Shown here: one piece after another, positions 1 to 6,466 of the stretch
Layout: every line of letters starts with the position of its first letter
Numbering within the stretch: the stretch's first letter is position 1
From: Lachnospiraceae bacterium
GTDB taxonomy: Bacteria > Bacillota > Clostridia > Lachnospirales > Lachnospiraceae
NCBI GenBank assembly: GCA_024694785.1
Contig: JAILJL010000013.1
Coordinates: 1-10,092 of the forward strand
Length of the DNA: 10,092 nucleotides
Direction: 5' to 3'
Made by a program: the position numbers and the translations under genes
The notes under the pieces: model-generated
Told to the model about the DNA's origin: nothing
Database searches by the model: none
The model's input: only the letters and a program-made list of their open reading frames with translations

Positions 1-579
1 ATTGGTATTGCGGCATACGAAGTCCACAAGCAACAAATTGTCCGAATCGCCTATATACGCTTTGGCAGCGGCAACCTCACATGGAGTACCGCAGAAAAGC
101 ACATTCTTTCCTTCTTTAATTGCTTCTTTGACTTCACGATATATATGCTTCGGATTAGACGCCACATACTTCGAGCGTCTTAAGGATGCAAGGTCTTCCA
201 TATCCTTGATAAGTACATTCTCCACGTCAAGGTTCTCATTAAAGATTGCCCCGACAACCATTCCGCCTTCACATATGGTTCTTTCCGCAAGTACCGAGAA
301 TATTCCGCCGGATGTGGAATCAAGCCTTATCTCCTGATTCTTGTTCCATGCGGCATATACATCCACACGATCTCCGTCCTTATAGAAGTTCCCGTTCTCC
401 ATAACTTTATTAACCGGGCACACGGTTTTACATGCTCCGCAATTAATGCATCTTGCATTGTTGATGGAGGGATATAGGAATCCCGCCTCATTCTTAACTA
501 CCGTAATCGCATTACTGCCACATATATTCTCACAGGCAAGGCAGCCTGTGCATTCTTTCATACTAAGCCACCATTTCAT
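1..579 (-). CDS. Ferredoxin-domain FrhB-type oxidoreductase (coenzyme F420 hydrogenase/dehydrogenase beta subunit family), 3'-truncated by window edge
   Basis: I translated the minus strand from the ATG at 579; 193 residues are visible and the frame is open at the window edge, so the C-terminal half is missing. Residues 10-20 carry C-x2-C-x2-C-x3-C and residues 44-55 carry C-x2-C-x2-C-x3-C-P, the arrangement for two [4Fe-4S] clusters. The FrhB/FdhB N-terminal domain follows, with the serine/glycine motif TSGGIF near 89-94, RRSKYVAS at 134-141 and VLFCGTPC at 160-167. Family members use ferredoxin-type electrons with flavin; those encoded beside pyruvyl transferases are thought to act in glycan or cell-surface chemistry, but the substrate here is unknown. 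The ATG overlaps the TGA of the upstream small gene as ATGA, implying translational coupling and supporting this start. A second in-frame ATG six codons later (M7) is less likely. The gene belongs to a leftward three-gene set. Confidence 0.88.
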   Translation of the reverse strand, partial: MKWWLSMKECTGCLACENICGSNAITVVKNEAGFLYPSINNARCINCGACKTVCPVNKVMENGNFYKDGDRVDVYAAWNKNQEIRLDSTSGGIFSVLAERTICEGGMVVGAIFNENLDVENVLIKDMEDLASLRRSKYVASNPKHIYREVKEAIKEGKNVLFCGTPCEVAAAKAYIGDSDNLLLVDFVCRNTN

Positions 580-863
580 AATGAGTATTCCTCTGATTCT
601 TTAACATTCACGACATCACCGCTATTCAAAACAGTCTTGATCTTCACGGTCAACATTGCGTTCCTGCCTATAGTTAATGTTGCACCGCTTTTAACCGTTA
701 ACGGCGCAAGAAGCTCGAGATATGAGGACGGTTCTATACTTAATTTGGCACCGTATTCGATATTAAGATATTCGGGATTATATATTATTACTTCGTGATC
801 TTTGGCAAAAGACTTCGTAATATACTTTCCCTGTGCTTCGTATATTCTACTTAAATTATCCAA
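576..863 (-). CDS. Small unrecognised protein with beta-helix-like rung repeats
   Basis: I do not recognise this 95-residue protein. It begins at a TTG supported by a Shine-Dalgarno AAAGAGG at 873-879 with 9-base spacing, and its TGA overlaps the start of the next gene by 4 bases. The N-terminal 30 residues look globular or helical; there is no signal peptide or membrane segment. Residues 33-43 (LNIEYGAKLSI) and 55-65 (LTVKSGATLTI) are a clear internal repeat, L-x-[IV]-x2-G-A-x-L-x-I, spaced 22 residues apart, with short L-x-[LV] strands at 49-51 and 71-73. This alternating pattern with turn glycines resembles rungs of a beta-helix or hexapeptide-like fold, though only about four rungs would fit. 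Its position between a pyruvyl transferase and an FrhB-type oxidoreductase suggests an accessory or targeting role in the same pathway; this is inference only. Confidence 0.75.
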   Translation of the reverse strand: MDNLSRIYEAQGKYITKSFAKDHEVIIYNPEYLNIEYGAKLSIEPSSYLELLAPLTVKSGATLTIGRNAMLTVKIKTVLNSGDVVNVKESEEYSL

Positions 864-872
864 CTTATAATA

Positions 873-879
873 CCTCTTT
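873..879 (-). promoter_or_regulatory. Shine-Dalgarno AAAGAGG that fixes a TTG start
   Basis: On the minus strand AAAGAGG lies just past the stop codon of the pyruvyl transferase gene (882-884) and 9 bases before the TTG at 863. It is the main reason for accepting the non-ATG start of the 95-residue protein. Confidence 0.7.
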
Positions 880-881
880 GA

Positions 882-1988
882 TTACTTGATTCCGAGCGCT
901 TTTATAAGAAAAGCCTCATGCTCGTTCTGCAATAATCTCAATTTGCCGTAAGCGTCGTTATAATCCGCGTTAAAAAGCGATTCGACATTAAAGCCTTCCT
1001 GCTTCGGAAGCTTATCCGCAAGTCCCACCGAAGTAAGCAATGTATTAAGCCTTCCGGACATATCTATGCTCTCGTTACCCTGTCTTAAGGTTCTTCGGAC
1101 CGTAACAAACGGCCTCTCGAATATCAATGAGAAAACCGCTCCATGGAAGGAATCAGTGACGATTAAAGATGCATTCTCAAATAAATGAAGGAATTCCGCA
1201 GGTCCTGCTGTGTTCGCGGATTCATCAAACGGGTCGTTAAGCACCACATCCTTAAGTCCGCGTTTTAACTTCTCGCTGTTTAATGTTGCCTTAAGATCAA
1301 GTGGCATCTCCACATCTTTATCCCCAAGAAAATAATATAATATATACGGGGTTCCGTAATCAAAGCCGTCAAGAGGCTTCGCGATCTTCTCCCACGAACT
1401 TCTGTCTATCATAAGTGTCGGATCTATAACAACCTTCGCGCGTCTTCCCGTTATCTGCTCCATAAGATCCGCACCCGACTGCTCCCTGCATGACAATGCC
1501 GGAAAAGTTATAAGCGCCTTATAGAAGAAGTCAGTCCACTTATCCGGTATCGCATCCATACCGATACTCGGCGCAAAAGGAACCTTCTTCTCAGGTGGTG
1601 CAAACGTAAGAAAATTATTGTCCATCTGCCCGAGAGAGCTTCTGAACAAAGGATTGAATACCTGATCCGAACCTGTAACGAACTTATCGTATCTATTTGC
1701 GGTTTCCTTATCGAACTTTACCTTCTTAACAAGCTCATATGGTATATAGTCCTCGTTAAAAAGCTTAAAATTATAACGTTTCTTAAGATTGGGAATAAGT
1801 TTGACACTATCCTTGTTCTTCATATACGTAAGCTCGTCGCCTTCCATCGCCCACCGAAATGACATCGGTTGCGGGATCAAGGTCTTATTGTCGACCCCGA
1901 GCTTATTAAGATAGGCTGAAACCGCGTAATTCTGCAGTCGATTGCCATAATTATATAAACCATTGATTGTTACGATTCCGGCTCTCAT
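882..1988 (-). CDS. Polysaccharide pyruvyl transferase family protein
   Basis: A 368-residue protein that looks full length for the PF04230 family, whose members transfer pyruvyl groups from phosphoenolpyruvate to sugars, or are glycosyltransferase-like relatives, in capsule, exopolysaccharide or cell-wall glycan synthesis. Visible marks are the N-terminal beta-alpha unit GIVTI...NYGNRLQNYA (4-22), VTGSDQVFNP (104-113), PSIG (140-143), SCREQSGADLM (166-176), DPTLM (189-193), and the C-terminal substrate/PEP-site stretch VTDSFHGAVFS (277-287) followed by ERPF. There is no signal peptide, so it is probably cytoplasmic. The ATG at 1988 is preceded by GAGG at a suitable distance. It is the first gene of a leftward set, 18 bases before the small rung-repeat gene and then the FrhB-type oxidoreductase. 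The exact sugar acceptor cannot be read from the sequence, and many family members are not proven pyruvyl transferases. Confidence 0.88.
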   Translation of the reverse strand: MRAGIVTINGLYNYGNRLQNYAVSAYLNKLGVDNKTLIPQPMSFRWAMEGDELTYMKNKDSVKLIPNLKKRYNFKLFNEDYIPYELVKKVKFDKETANRYDKFVTGSDQVFNPLFRSSLGQMDNNFLTFAPPEKKVPFAPSIGMDAIPDKWTDFFYKALITFPALSCREQSGADLMEQITGRRAKVVIDPTLMIDRSSWEKIAKPLDGFDYGTPYILYYFLGDKDVEMPLDLKATLNSEKLKRGLKDVVLNDPFDESANTAGPAEFLHLFENASLIVTDSFHGAVFSLIFERPFVTVRRTLRQGNESIDMSGRLNTLLTSVGLADKLPKQEGFNVESLFNADYNDAYGKLRLLQNEHEAFLIKALGIK

Positions 1989-2022
1989 ATATACCTCGTA
2001 ATACTGAATATAGATATCTATT

Positions 2023-2031
2023 ATGATAGCA
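2023..2031 (-). promoter_or_regulatory. Possible extended -10 promoter element for the polysaccharide gene set
   Basis: The minus strand of the 125-base divergent intergenic region contains TGCTATCAT, an extended -10 (TGn followed by TATCAT). It would start transcription about 28 bases before the pyruvyl transferase ATG. No good -35 hexamer is seen 17 bases upstream, so the call rests on the extended -10 alone. The plus strand of the same region is AT-rich (TATGAT near 2045-2050, TATAAC near 2053-2058) and must hold the aroC promoter, but I could not choose a convincing hexamer pair there. Confidence 0.35.
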
Positions 2032-2113
2032 CATTTTGTTTTAATATGATATTATAACTTCTGAAATATGCGTTGCTCAATGTTCCGTTTTTGATTATAA
2101 GGAGACTGATATA

Positions 2114-3118
2114 ATGGAAAGTTCCACATTCGGTAACAAGATCAAGATCACAACCTGCGGCGGTTCACATGATAAGACCATGTCCGTTTCAATCGAAGGA
2201 CTTCCGGGAGGATTCACTATTGATAAAAGCGCTCTTACGGCCTATATCAATCGCCGTAAGCCTGCTGACATCTACGGCGGAACCCCGCGTCATGAAGACG
2301 ATATTGTCAAAGTCGTATCGGGCCTTAATGATGATATGACCATTGATAATACTCCGTTAATCCTTGAATTCGAGAATAATAATGTCCGTTCGTCAGATTA
2401 TGAATCATATCGTAATCTCTATCGTCCCGGACATGCAGACTTTACATATGATATGAAATACGGCGGGATACCCGTAGGCGGCGGACGCGCAAGCGGCAGA
2501 GAGACCCTTACCAGAGTTGCTGCAGGCGGAGTTATCGCACAGATACTTTCCGCAAGATACGGAATTACCGCAGAATCATCAATAGATTCCATCGGAAGTA
2601 TTCCAAGCTTCGACGGAAAGATTAACGATGAGCAGATTGCCCTTTTAAAAGATATGCGTGAAAAGGGGGATTCCGTAGGCGGCGTGGTTAACTGTATAAT
2701 TCACGGTGTTCCAGCCGGTATCGGCGAGCCTGTCTTTAATAAGCTTGATGCAGCACTCTCCTATGCAATTATGTCTATAGGTGCGGTTAAAGGTATCTCT
2801 TTCGGACTGGGATTTGAAGCGGCATATAATACGGGAAGTGTCACCAACGACGAGTTTCTCGGCATAGACAACAAGAGCCTTATCTCCCGGAATAATTACC
2901 ATGGTGGAATCCTTGGCGGCATAAGTACAGGTGAGGACATTATAATACATGTAGCCGTTAAGCCTACTCCTTCCATAAGTATTCCGCAGCATACCATAGA
3001 TCGTGACGGCAATCCTGCCGTACTTACGCTGAAAGGGCGTCACGACACCTGTATCGCAACAAGAATCGGTGTTGTAATCGAAGCAATGGCTTTACTTGCA
3101 ATAGCCAATTTCTTATAA
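2114..3118 (+). CDS. aroC: Chorismate synthase (divergent, short)
   Basis: A 334-residue chorismate synthase, which converts 5-enolpyruvylshikimate-3-phosphate to chorismate using reduced FMN, the last common step of aromatic amino acid synthesis. Family marks: GGSHD at 16-20 in place of the usual GESHG, GLPGGF 29-34, RRKP 47-50, TPRHEDD 57-63, RPGHADFT 104-111, GGGRASGRETLTRVAAGG 122-139, GGILGGISTGED, KPTPS and GRHDTC 308-313 in place of GRHDPC. The histidines usually assigned to acid-base roles (H19, H107) and the aspartate of the RHD motif (D311) are kept. It is somewhat shorter than the usual 350-400 residues, and the changes fall inside normally strict signatures. AAGGAGA at 2099-2105, 8 bases before the ATG, is a strong ribosome binding site. 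The gene stands alone on the plus strand between two leftward units; no other shikimate gene is nearby. Function is likely chorismate synthase, with a small chance of a paralogue with altered activity. Confidence 0.9.
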   Translation: MESSTFGNKIKITTCGGSHDKTMSVSIEGLPGGFTIDKSALTAYINRRKPADIYGGTPRHEDDIVKVVSGLNDDMTIDNTPLILEFENNNVRSSDYESYRNLYRPGHADFTYDMKYGGIPVGGGRASGRETLTRVAAGGVIAQILSARYGITAESSIDSIGSIPSFDGKINDEQIALLKDMREKGDSVGGVVNCIIHGVPAGIGEPVFNKLDAALSYAIMSIGAVKGISFGLGFEAAYNTGSVTNDEFLGIDNKSLISRNNYHGGILGGISTGEDIIIHVAVKPTPSISIPQHTIDRDGNPAVLTLKGRHDTCIATRIGVVIEAMALLAIANFL

Positions 3119-3123
3119 AAAAT

Positions 3124-3153
3124 AAGAGATGCCACTTCTTAGTGACATCTCTT
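3124..3153. terminator. Bidirectional intrinsic terminator between aroC and the convergent operon
   Basis: The 13-base arms AAGAGATGCCACT (3124-3136) and AGTGACATCTCTT (3141-3153) pair at 12 of 13 positions, with one C-A mismatch, around a TCTT loop. A T-rich run follows on the plus strand (3152-3160) and an A-run precedes it (3117-3122), giving U-tracts in both directions. It begins 5 bases after the aroC stop and lies 12 bases beyond the stop of the convergent transporter gene, so it can end both transcripts. Confidence 0.85.
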
Positions 3154-3165
3154 TTATATTATCTT

Positions 3166-4128
3166 CTATGCTCCGAGTCCGTCGGCAATTCCAAGTAAGA
3201 AAATACCGATGATTACAAATATTATCGATATATACTGTCCCTCTGTAAGCTTCTCCTTCAAAAATATATGGCTTAAGATGACGGATACGATACAGTAGCT
3301 TGCTACCATAGGCGCTGCTATAACAGGCTTAGCTGCCATTGCGTATACGTAGAATACCTGACCGAATTCCTCTGCACATGCCGCACACATCTTCGGTCTC
3401 TCGCTCTTGGCAAAAGGATTATATGCCTTCTTTGTTCTTATCCACATATAGATATATGCAACGATACCTGCGATGAAGAATGTAAGTCCGTAGAGGATAA
3501 TTACATCAATCTCTCCGAATCCGAGTCCTGTCTCTTCATCAAGTACAATACCGTCTGCTGCTGTTCCGATTGTATCGAATACACAGTAAAGAATCGGGAA
3601 TAAAAGCGCTAACGCACCATACTTATACTTCTTATCGGCATCAGGCATCTCGGAATGTGACAGATGCTGCTCAACAAATCCAAGCACAATCATACCGATT
3701 ACGATAAGAACCGTTCCGATGAATTCAATCAAGCTGAATTCATCAACAAGGCCGCCGAATTTGCCTCTAAGTGTGAAGAATATAATCATACATATCATCG
3801 AAAGTGCTCCCGATGCATTCTGTACCGGAGATACGATTGATAACTCAAGATATCTTAATCCCGCATATCCGATCACCATCGATATGATATAGCAAAGTGA
3901 AACCGGTGCATACTTAACGGCTCCGTCAATAAGCGATGCAAAAGTGAAACTCGTCTCTGACATAGATGCAATAAGTAATCCGATTGCACATACGCCCATT
4001 ACAATACCTACCCACACCGCTATCTTAAGGTGTGAATAAGAATCCTCTTCATCTGTTCCTTTCTTATAGAACAGATCCGCAAGACCCCATCCGCATACAC
4101 AGATGAGTGATAAGAAAAACCATGACAT
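3166..4128 (-). CDS. EamA/DMT-superfamily transporter, ten predicted membrane segments
   Basis: A 320-residue integral membrane protein of the drug/metabolite transporter type. Ten hydrophobic segments can be picked out near residues 2-20, 34-54, 73-92, 101-120, 133-152, 169-187, 208-230, 255-272, 273-290 and 299-316, fitting two five-helix EamA repeats. The second repeat ends in the typical FLKEKLTEGQY loop (289-299) followed by a last helix IIFVIIGIFLLGIA. Loops at 21-33 and 153-168 are charged. Substrates in this superfamily range from amino acids to nucleotide sugars, and nothing here shows which. The ATG at 4128 has GGGAGG shortly upstream. It is the last gene of the long leftward operon, 15 bases after the U32 gene, and is followed by the shared terminator. 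A pair of cysteines at 248 and 251 (CAAC) precedes helix 8; its meaning is unclear. Confidence 0.85.
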   Translation of the reverse strand: MSWFFLSLICVCGWGLADLFYKKGTDEEDSYSHLKIAVWVGIVMGVCAIGLLIASMSETSFTFASLIDGAVKYAPVSLCYIISMVIGYAGLRYLELSIVSPVQNASGALSMICMIIFFTLRGKFGGLVDEFSLIEFIGTVLIVIGMIVLGFVEQHLSHSEMPDADKKYKYGALALLFPILYCVFDTIGTAADGIVLDEETGLGFGEIDVIILYGLTFFIAGIVAYIYMWIRTKKAYNPFAKSERPKMCAACAEEFGQVFYVYAMAAKPVIAAPMVASYCIVSVILSHIFLKEKLTEGQYISIIFVIIGIFLLGIADGLGA

Positions 4129-4143
4129 TTAAACTTCCTCCCT

Positions 4144-5385
4144 TTATTCTTCTAGTCTGTCATCTTCTTTGCGTCTCAGAACATCGTATTTCTCAAGCGA
4201 CATTCCAAGATCTATATGCAACGACTGTAAAGGATGCGGACAGCTCTCCATATCTTCACCGTCGTCGTTGACTATTCTTTTAACCGTAACCTCGATGTTA
4301 TCTCCGCTAGGCTTCATGACCTCTATTACTTCCCCGACCGAGAACTTGTTCTTCTGCTCGATTCTGTATAATCCGTTTTCATCGGTATCGCCTACAATAC
4401 CGAGGAATGTATAATCTCTAAGATACGTATTGCTGGTATATATCTGCGCATCTTCCGAAGGCTTATTGTAGAAGAATCCCGTAGTAAACTGTCTATAAGT
4501 ACAATCGGATATCTGGTCAAGATACCACGGCATATTCTCCTTATACTTATCAGGCGATTCCATATAATCGTCTATAGCTTTTCTGTAGGTTCTTGCAACC
4601 GTTGCAACATATAGTGCCGTCTTCATTCTTCCTTCAATCTTGAATGAATCGATTCCTGCTTCGATTAGATCCGGCAGATGCTCTATCATGCAAAGGTCCT
4701 TACTGTTAAAGATATACGTTCCGCGCTCATTCTCGTATACAGGGAAATACTCGCCCGGACGCTTCTCCTCCATAAGGCTGTACTTCCAACGGCACGGATG
4801 GGTACACTCGCCGCGGTTGGCATCACGACCCACCATAAAGTTCGAAAGCAGGCATCTTCCCGAATATGATATGCACATAGCGCCGTGAATGAATGTCTCT
4901 ATTTCCATATCATCAGGAATATTCTCTCTTATCTCTTTAATCTCAGCAAGCGAAAGCTCTCTTGCCGTTACCACTCGCTTGGCACCAAGCTTATACCAGA
5001 AATTATATGTCCCGTAATTCGTATTGTTAGCCTGTGTACTGATGTGAATTTCCATATCCGGCAACATCTCGCGGGCAATCGTGAAAATTCCCGGATCCGA
5101 GATTATAAGTGCGTCCGGACGTACATCCTTAAGCTCGTTAAAATACTCTCTTACTCCGTCAAGATCATAATTATGTGCAAGGATATTGGCAGTTACATAC
5201 ACTTTGACATTATGCGCATGGGCGAATTCAATACCTTCCTTCATATCCTCAAGTGAGAAGTTCTTGGCCTTCGCACGAAGTCCGAATACTTCACCACCTA
5301 TATATACGGCATCCGCACCATAGATTACCGCGATTTTCAATACTTCCAAAGAACCTGCCGGCACCAAAAGCTCTGTTTTTCTCAT
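4144..5385 (-). CDS. trhP: U32-family tRNA uridine-34 hydroxylation protein (TrhP/YrrO/YegQ-like)
   Basis: A 413-residue member of the 'peptidase U32' family. Although named after a putative collagenase, relatives beside trmR in Bacillus (TrhP1/2) and YegQ/TrhP in E. coli form 5-hydroxyuridine at wobble position 34 of tRNA. An N-terminal TIM-barrel-like part begins ELLVPAGS (5-12) and has GADAVYIGG (23-31). The U32 signature EIETFIHGAMCISYSGRCLLS spans 161-181. Cysteines C171, C178, C194 and C232 match the spacing of the four [4Fe-4S] ligands described in the U32 relatives UbiU/UbiV; C198 is an extra cysteine. FKIEGRMK (248-255) is also typical. A C-terminal beta-rich domain follows from about 330. 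The ATG overlaps the TGA of the O-methyltransferase gene (ATGA). Coupling to a TrmR-like methylase strongly favours the tRNA role over proteolysis. Only one U32 gene is present, whereas B. subtilis has two in tandem. Confidence 0.88.
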   Translation of the reverse strand: MRKTELLVPAGSLEVLKIAVIYGADAVYIGGEVFGLRAKAKNFSLEDMKEGIEFAHAHNVKVYVTANILAHNYDLDGVREYFNELKDVRPDALIISDPGIFTIAREMLPDMEIHISTQANNTNYGTYNFWYKLGAKRVVTARELSLAEIKEIRENIPDDMEIETFIHGAMCISYSGRCLLSNFMVGRDANRGECTHPCRWKYSLMEEKRPGEYFPVYENERGTYIFNSKDLCMIEHLPDLIEAGIDSFKIEGRMKTALYVATVARTYRKAIDDYMESPDKYKENMPWYLDQISDCTYRQFTTGFFYNKPSEDAQIYTSNTYLRDYTFLGIVGDTDENGLYRIEQKNKFSVGEVIEVMKPSGDNIEVTVKRIVNDDGEDMESCPHPLQSLHIDLGMSLEKYDVLRRKEDDRLEE

Positions 5386-6032
5386 TTTGACTCCTTCTTT
5401 ACACTGTATGCGACTCCATCTCCTATGGGAAGAATGGATGTCACCATATCCTCATCGTGTGTAAGTGTATAGAGATATTCTCTCATACGCTTATGAATGG
5501 TTCTGTTTCTCCTTATCACTATGAATCGTGATTCAACGATATCTCCGTCCTGCAAGACATTGTCCGACAAAAGGATTCCTCCCGGCTTAAGAAGTCTCTT
5601 AACTTCCGGATAGAAATTAATATACTGCGCTTTGGCTGCATCCATGAAAATCATATCGTATGGGCCCTTAAGCTCTTTTAAGATATCTGTCGCATCGCCT
5701 TCAAGTAATGTAATCTTATCCTCAACGGATGCTCTTTTAAAATTATCTTTTGCTATCGGAATTCTTTTCTCGTAATTCTCTATTGTTGTTATATGACAGA
5801 ATACCGGATTATTAACCGCCATAAACACAGCAGAAAAGCCGATGGCCGTTCCTACCTCAAGGATTGCTACCGGCTTATGTTCATTTAAAACCGTTCTGAT
5901 GAATTGCTGGGTATCCGTACGTATAATCGGGACATCGGTCTTGATTGCCTCTTTCTCGATTTCATACAGCACCCCGTCATTTCCTTCATTAAGCGAATTA
6001 ATGTAGGCACTGAACCGTTCGTCTACTATCAT
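5382..6032 (-). CDS. trmR: O-methyltransferase, probable tRNA 5-hydroxyuridine methyltransferase TrmR (YrrM)
   Basis: A 216-residue class I SAM-dependent methyltransferase of the catechol-O-methyltransferase-like family 3; B. subtilis YrrM/TrmR is almost the same length. SAM-binding motif I is ILEVGTAIGFSA (57-68), the acidic residue after strand 2 is E85 in TTIEN, and EGDATD is at 111-116. The metal-site residues expected for this family are D131 (FMDAAKAQY), D157 and N158 (LLSDNVL). TrmR methylates 5-hydroxyuridine-34 to 5-methoxyuridine in several tRNAs, broadening wobble decoding. The neighbouring U32 protein would supply the hydroxylated substrate, and the two genes overlap by 4 bases. 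The ATG at 6032 follows GAGAGG at a short distance and lies 15 bases after the MltG-like stop. A small-molecule O-methyltransferase role is the alternative, but the gene context argues against it. Confidence 0.88.
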   Translation of the reverse strand: MIVDERFSAYINSLNEGNDGVLYEIEKEAIKTDVPIIRTDTQQFIRTVLNEHKPVAILEVGTAIGFSAVFMAVNNPVFCHITTIENYEKRIPIAKDNFKRASVEDKITLLEGDATDILKELKGPYDMIFMDAAKAQYINFYPEVKRLLKPGGILLSDNVLQDGDIVESRFIVIRRNRTIHKRMREYLYTLTHDEDMVTSILPIGDGVAYSVKKESK

Positions 6033-6047
6033 TAATTACCTCTCTGT

Positions 6048-6443
6048 CTATTCTGCGCTCTCATTCTTCGCAGTATCTCCCCCGCTTTGACCTATTATAT
6101 CCAATATCTGTCCCGCAGTCATATCGGTTGAAAGAATATATAACCCCGGTGTTATCGAATTCTTGTAATCCGAACTTAATATCTGTGTATAGAACAAAAC
6201 TTCACTTCTTGCAAGGCCCTTCTTAACCATAAGTGCGGCAATATCTCTATTGGACATGCTGTCCGTTATCTGCACGTTAATGGTTCTTGCATGAGCCTTA
6301 TCAGTCATAGGCTGCTCAGCAAATACACGATAACCGAACTCGTAAGACTTACGGCCGACAATTATAGAGCCTGCTATAACTACCAATATAAGCAATATTC
6401 TGGTTAAGATCGATATAATCTTAAGTACTACTTTCGAACCCAT
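6048..6443 (-). CDS. MltG/YceG-like membrane protein lacking the transglycosylase domain
   Basis: A 131-residue protein with one N-terminal membrane helix (about 7-30) and an outside domain. Residues 55-117 resemble the LysM-like subdomain at the start of MltG (YceG), the endolytic murein transglycosylase: INVQITDSMSNRDIAALMVKKG, then LSSDYKNSITPGLYILSTDMTAGQILDII. The protein then ends in a short polar tail (GQSGGDTAKNESAE). The catalytic YceG domain, including its conserved glutamate region, is absent, and only 15 bases separate the stop from trmR, so there is no decayed remainder. Full MltG proteins are about 330-380 residues. Gene order matches yrrL (mltG) of B. subtilis, just before the TrmR gene, so it is probably an orthologue cut down to its anchor and LysM-like part. 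It may bind peptidoglycan or regulate synthesis but should not cleave glycan. ATG at 6443 follows AAGGGAG. Homology is inferred from pattern and position. Confidence 0.72.
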   Translation of the reverse strand: MGSKVVLKIISILTRILLILVVIAGSIIVGRKSYEFGYRVFAEQPMTDKAHARTINVQITDSMSNRDIAALMVKKGLARSEVLFYTQILSSDYKNSITPGLYILSTDMTAGQILDIIGQSGGDTAKNESAE

Positions 6444-6466
6444 TTCAAATCTCCCTTATGCCTACG

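Noticed and set aside
2..337. Plus-strand open frame of 111 codons
   Set aside because: It is antisense to the FrhB-type gene, whose minus-strand frame shows clear iron-sulfur and GTPC motifs; the plus-strand product has no recognisable pattern or ribosome binding site.
2091..2105. TTGCTC / 17 bases / TATAAG as an aroC promoter (about 2074-2102)
   Set aside because: The -10 would overlap the Shine-Dalgarno region, and the transcript would start almost at the ribosome binding site.
2645..3043. Minus-strand open frame of 132 codons inside aroC
   Set aside because: It is fully antisense to conserved chorismate synthase sequence, and the translated product resembles nothing and is rich in scattered Tyr/Arg as expected of a shadow frame.
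4885..5256. Plus-strand open frame of 123 codons
   Set aside because: It lies opposite the conserved barrel of the U32 gene, with no ribosome binding site or family resemblance.
6048..6443. Frameshifted pseudogene of mltG
   Set aside because: The following 15 bases lead straight into trmR with its own ribosome binding site, so there is no downstream catalytic-domain sequence that a frameshift could have separated.
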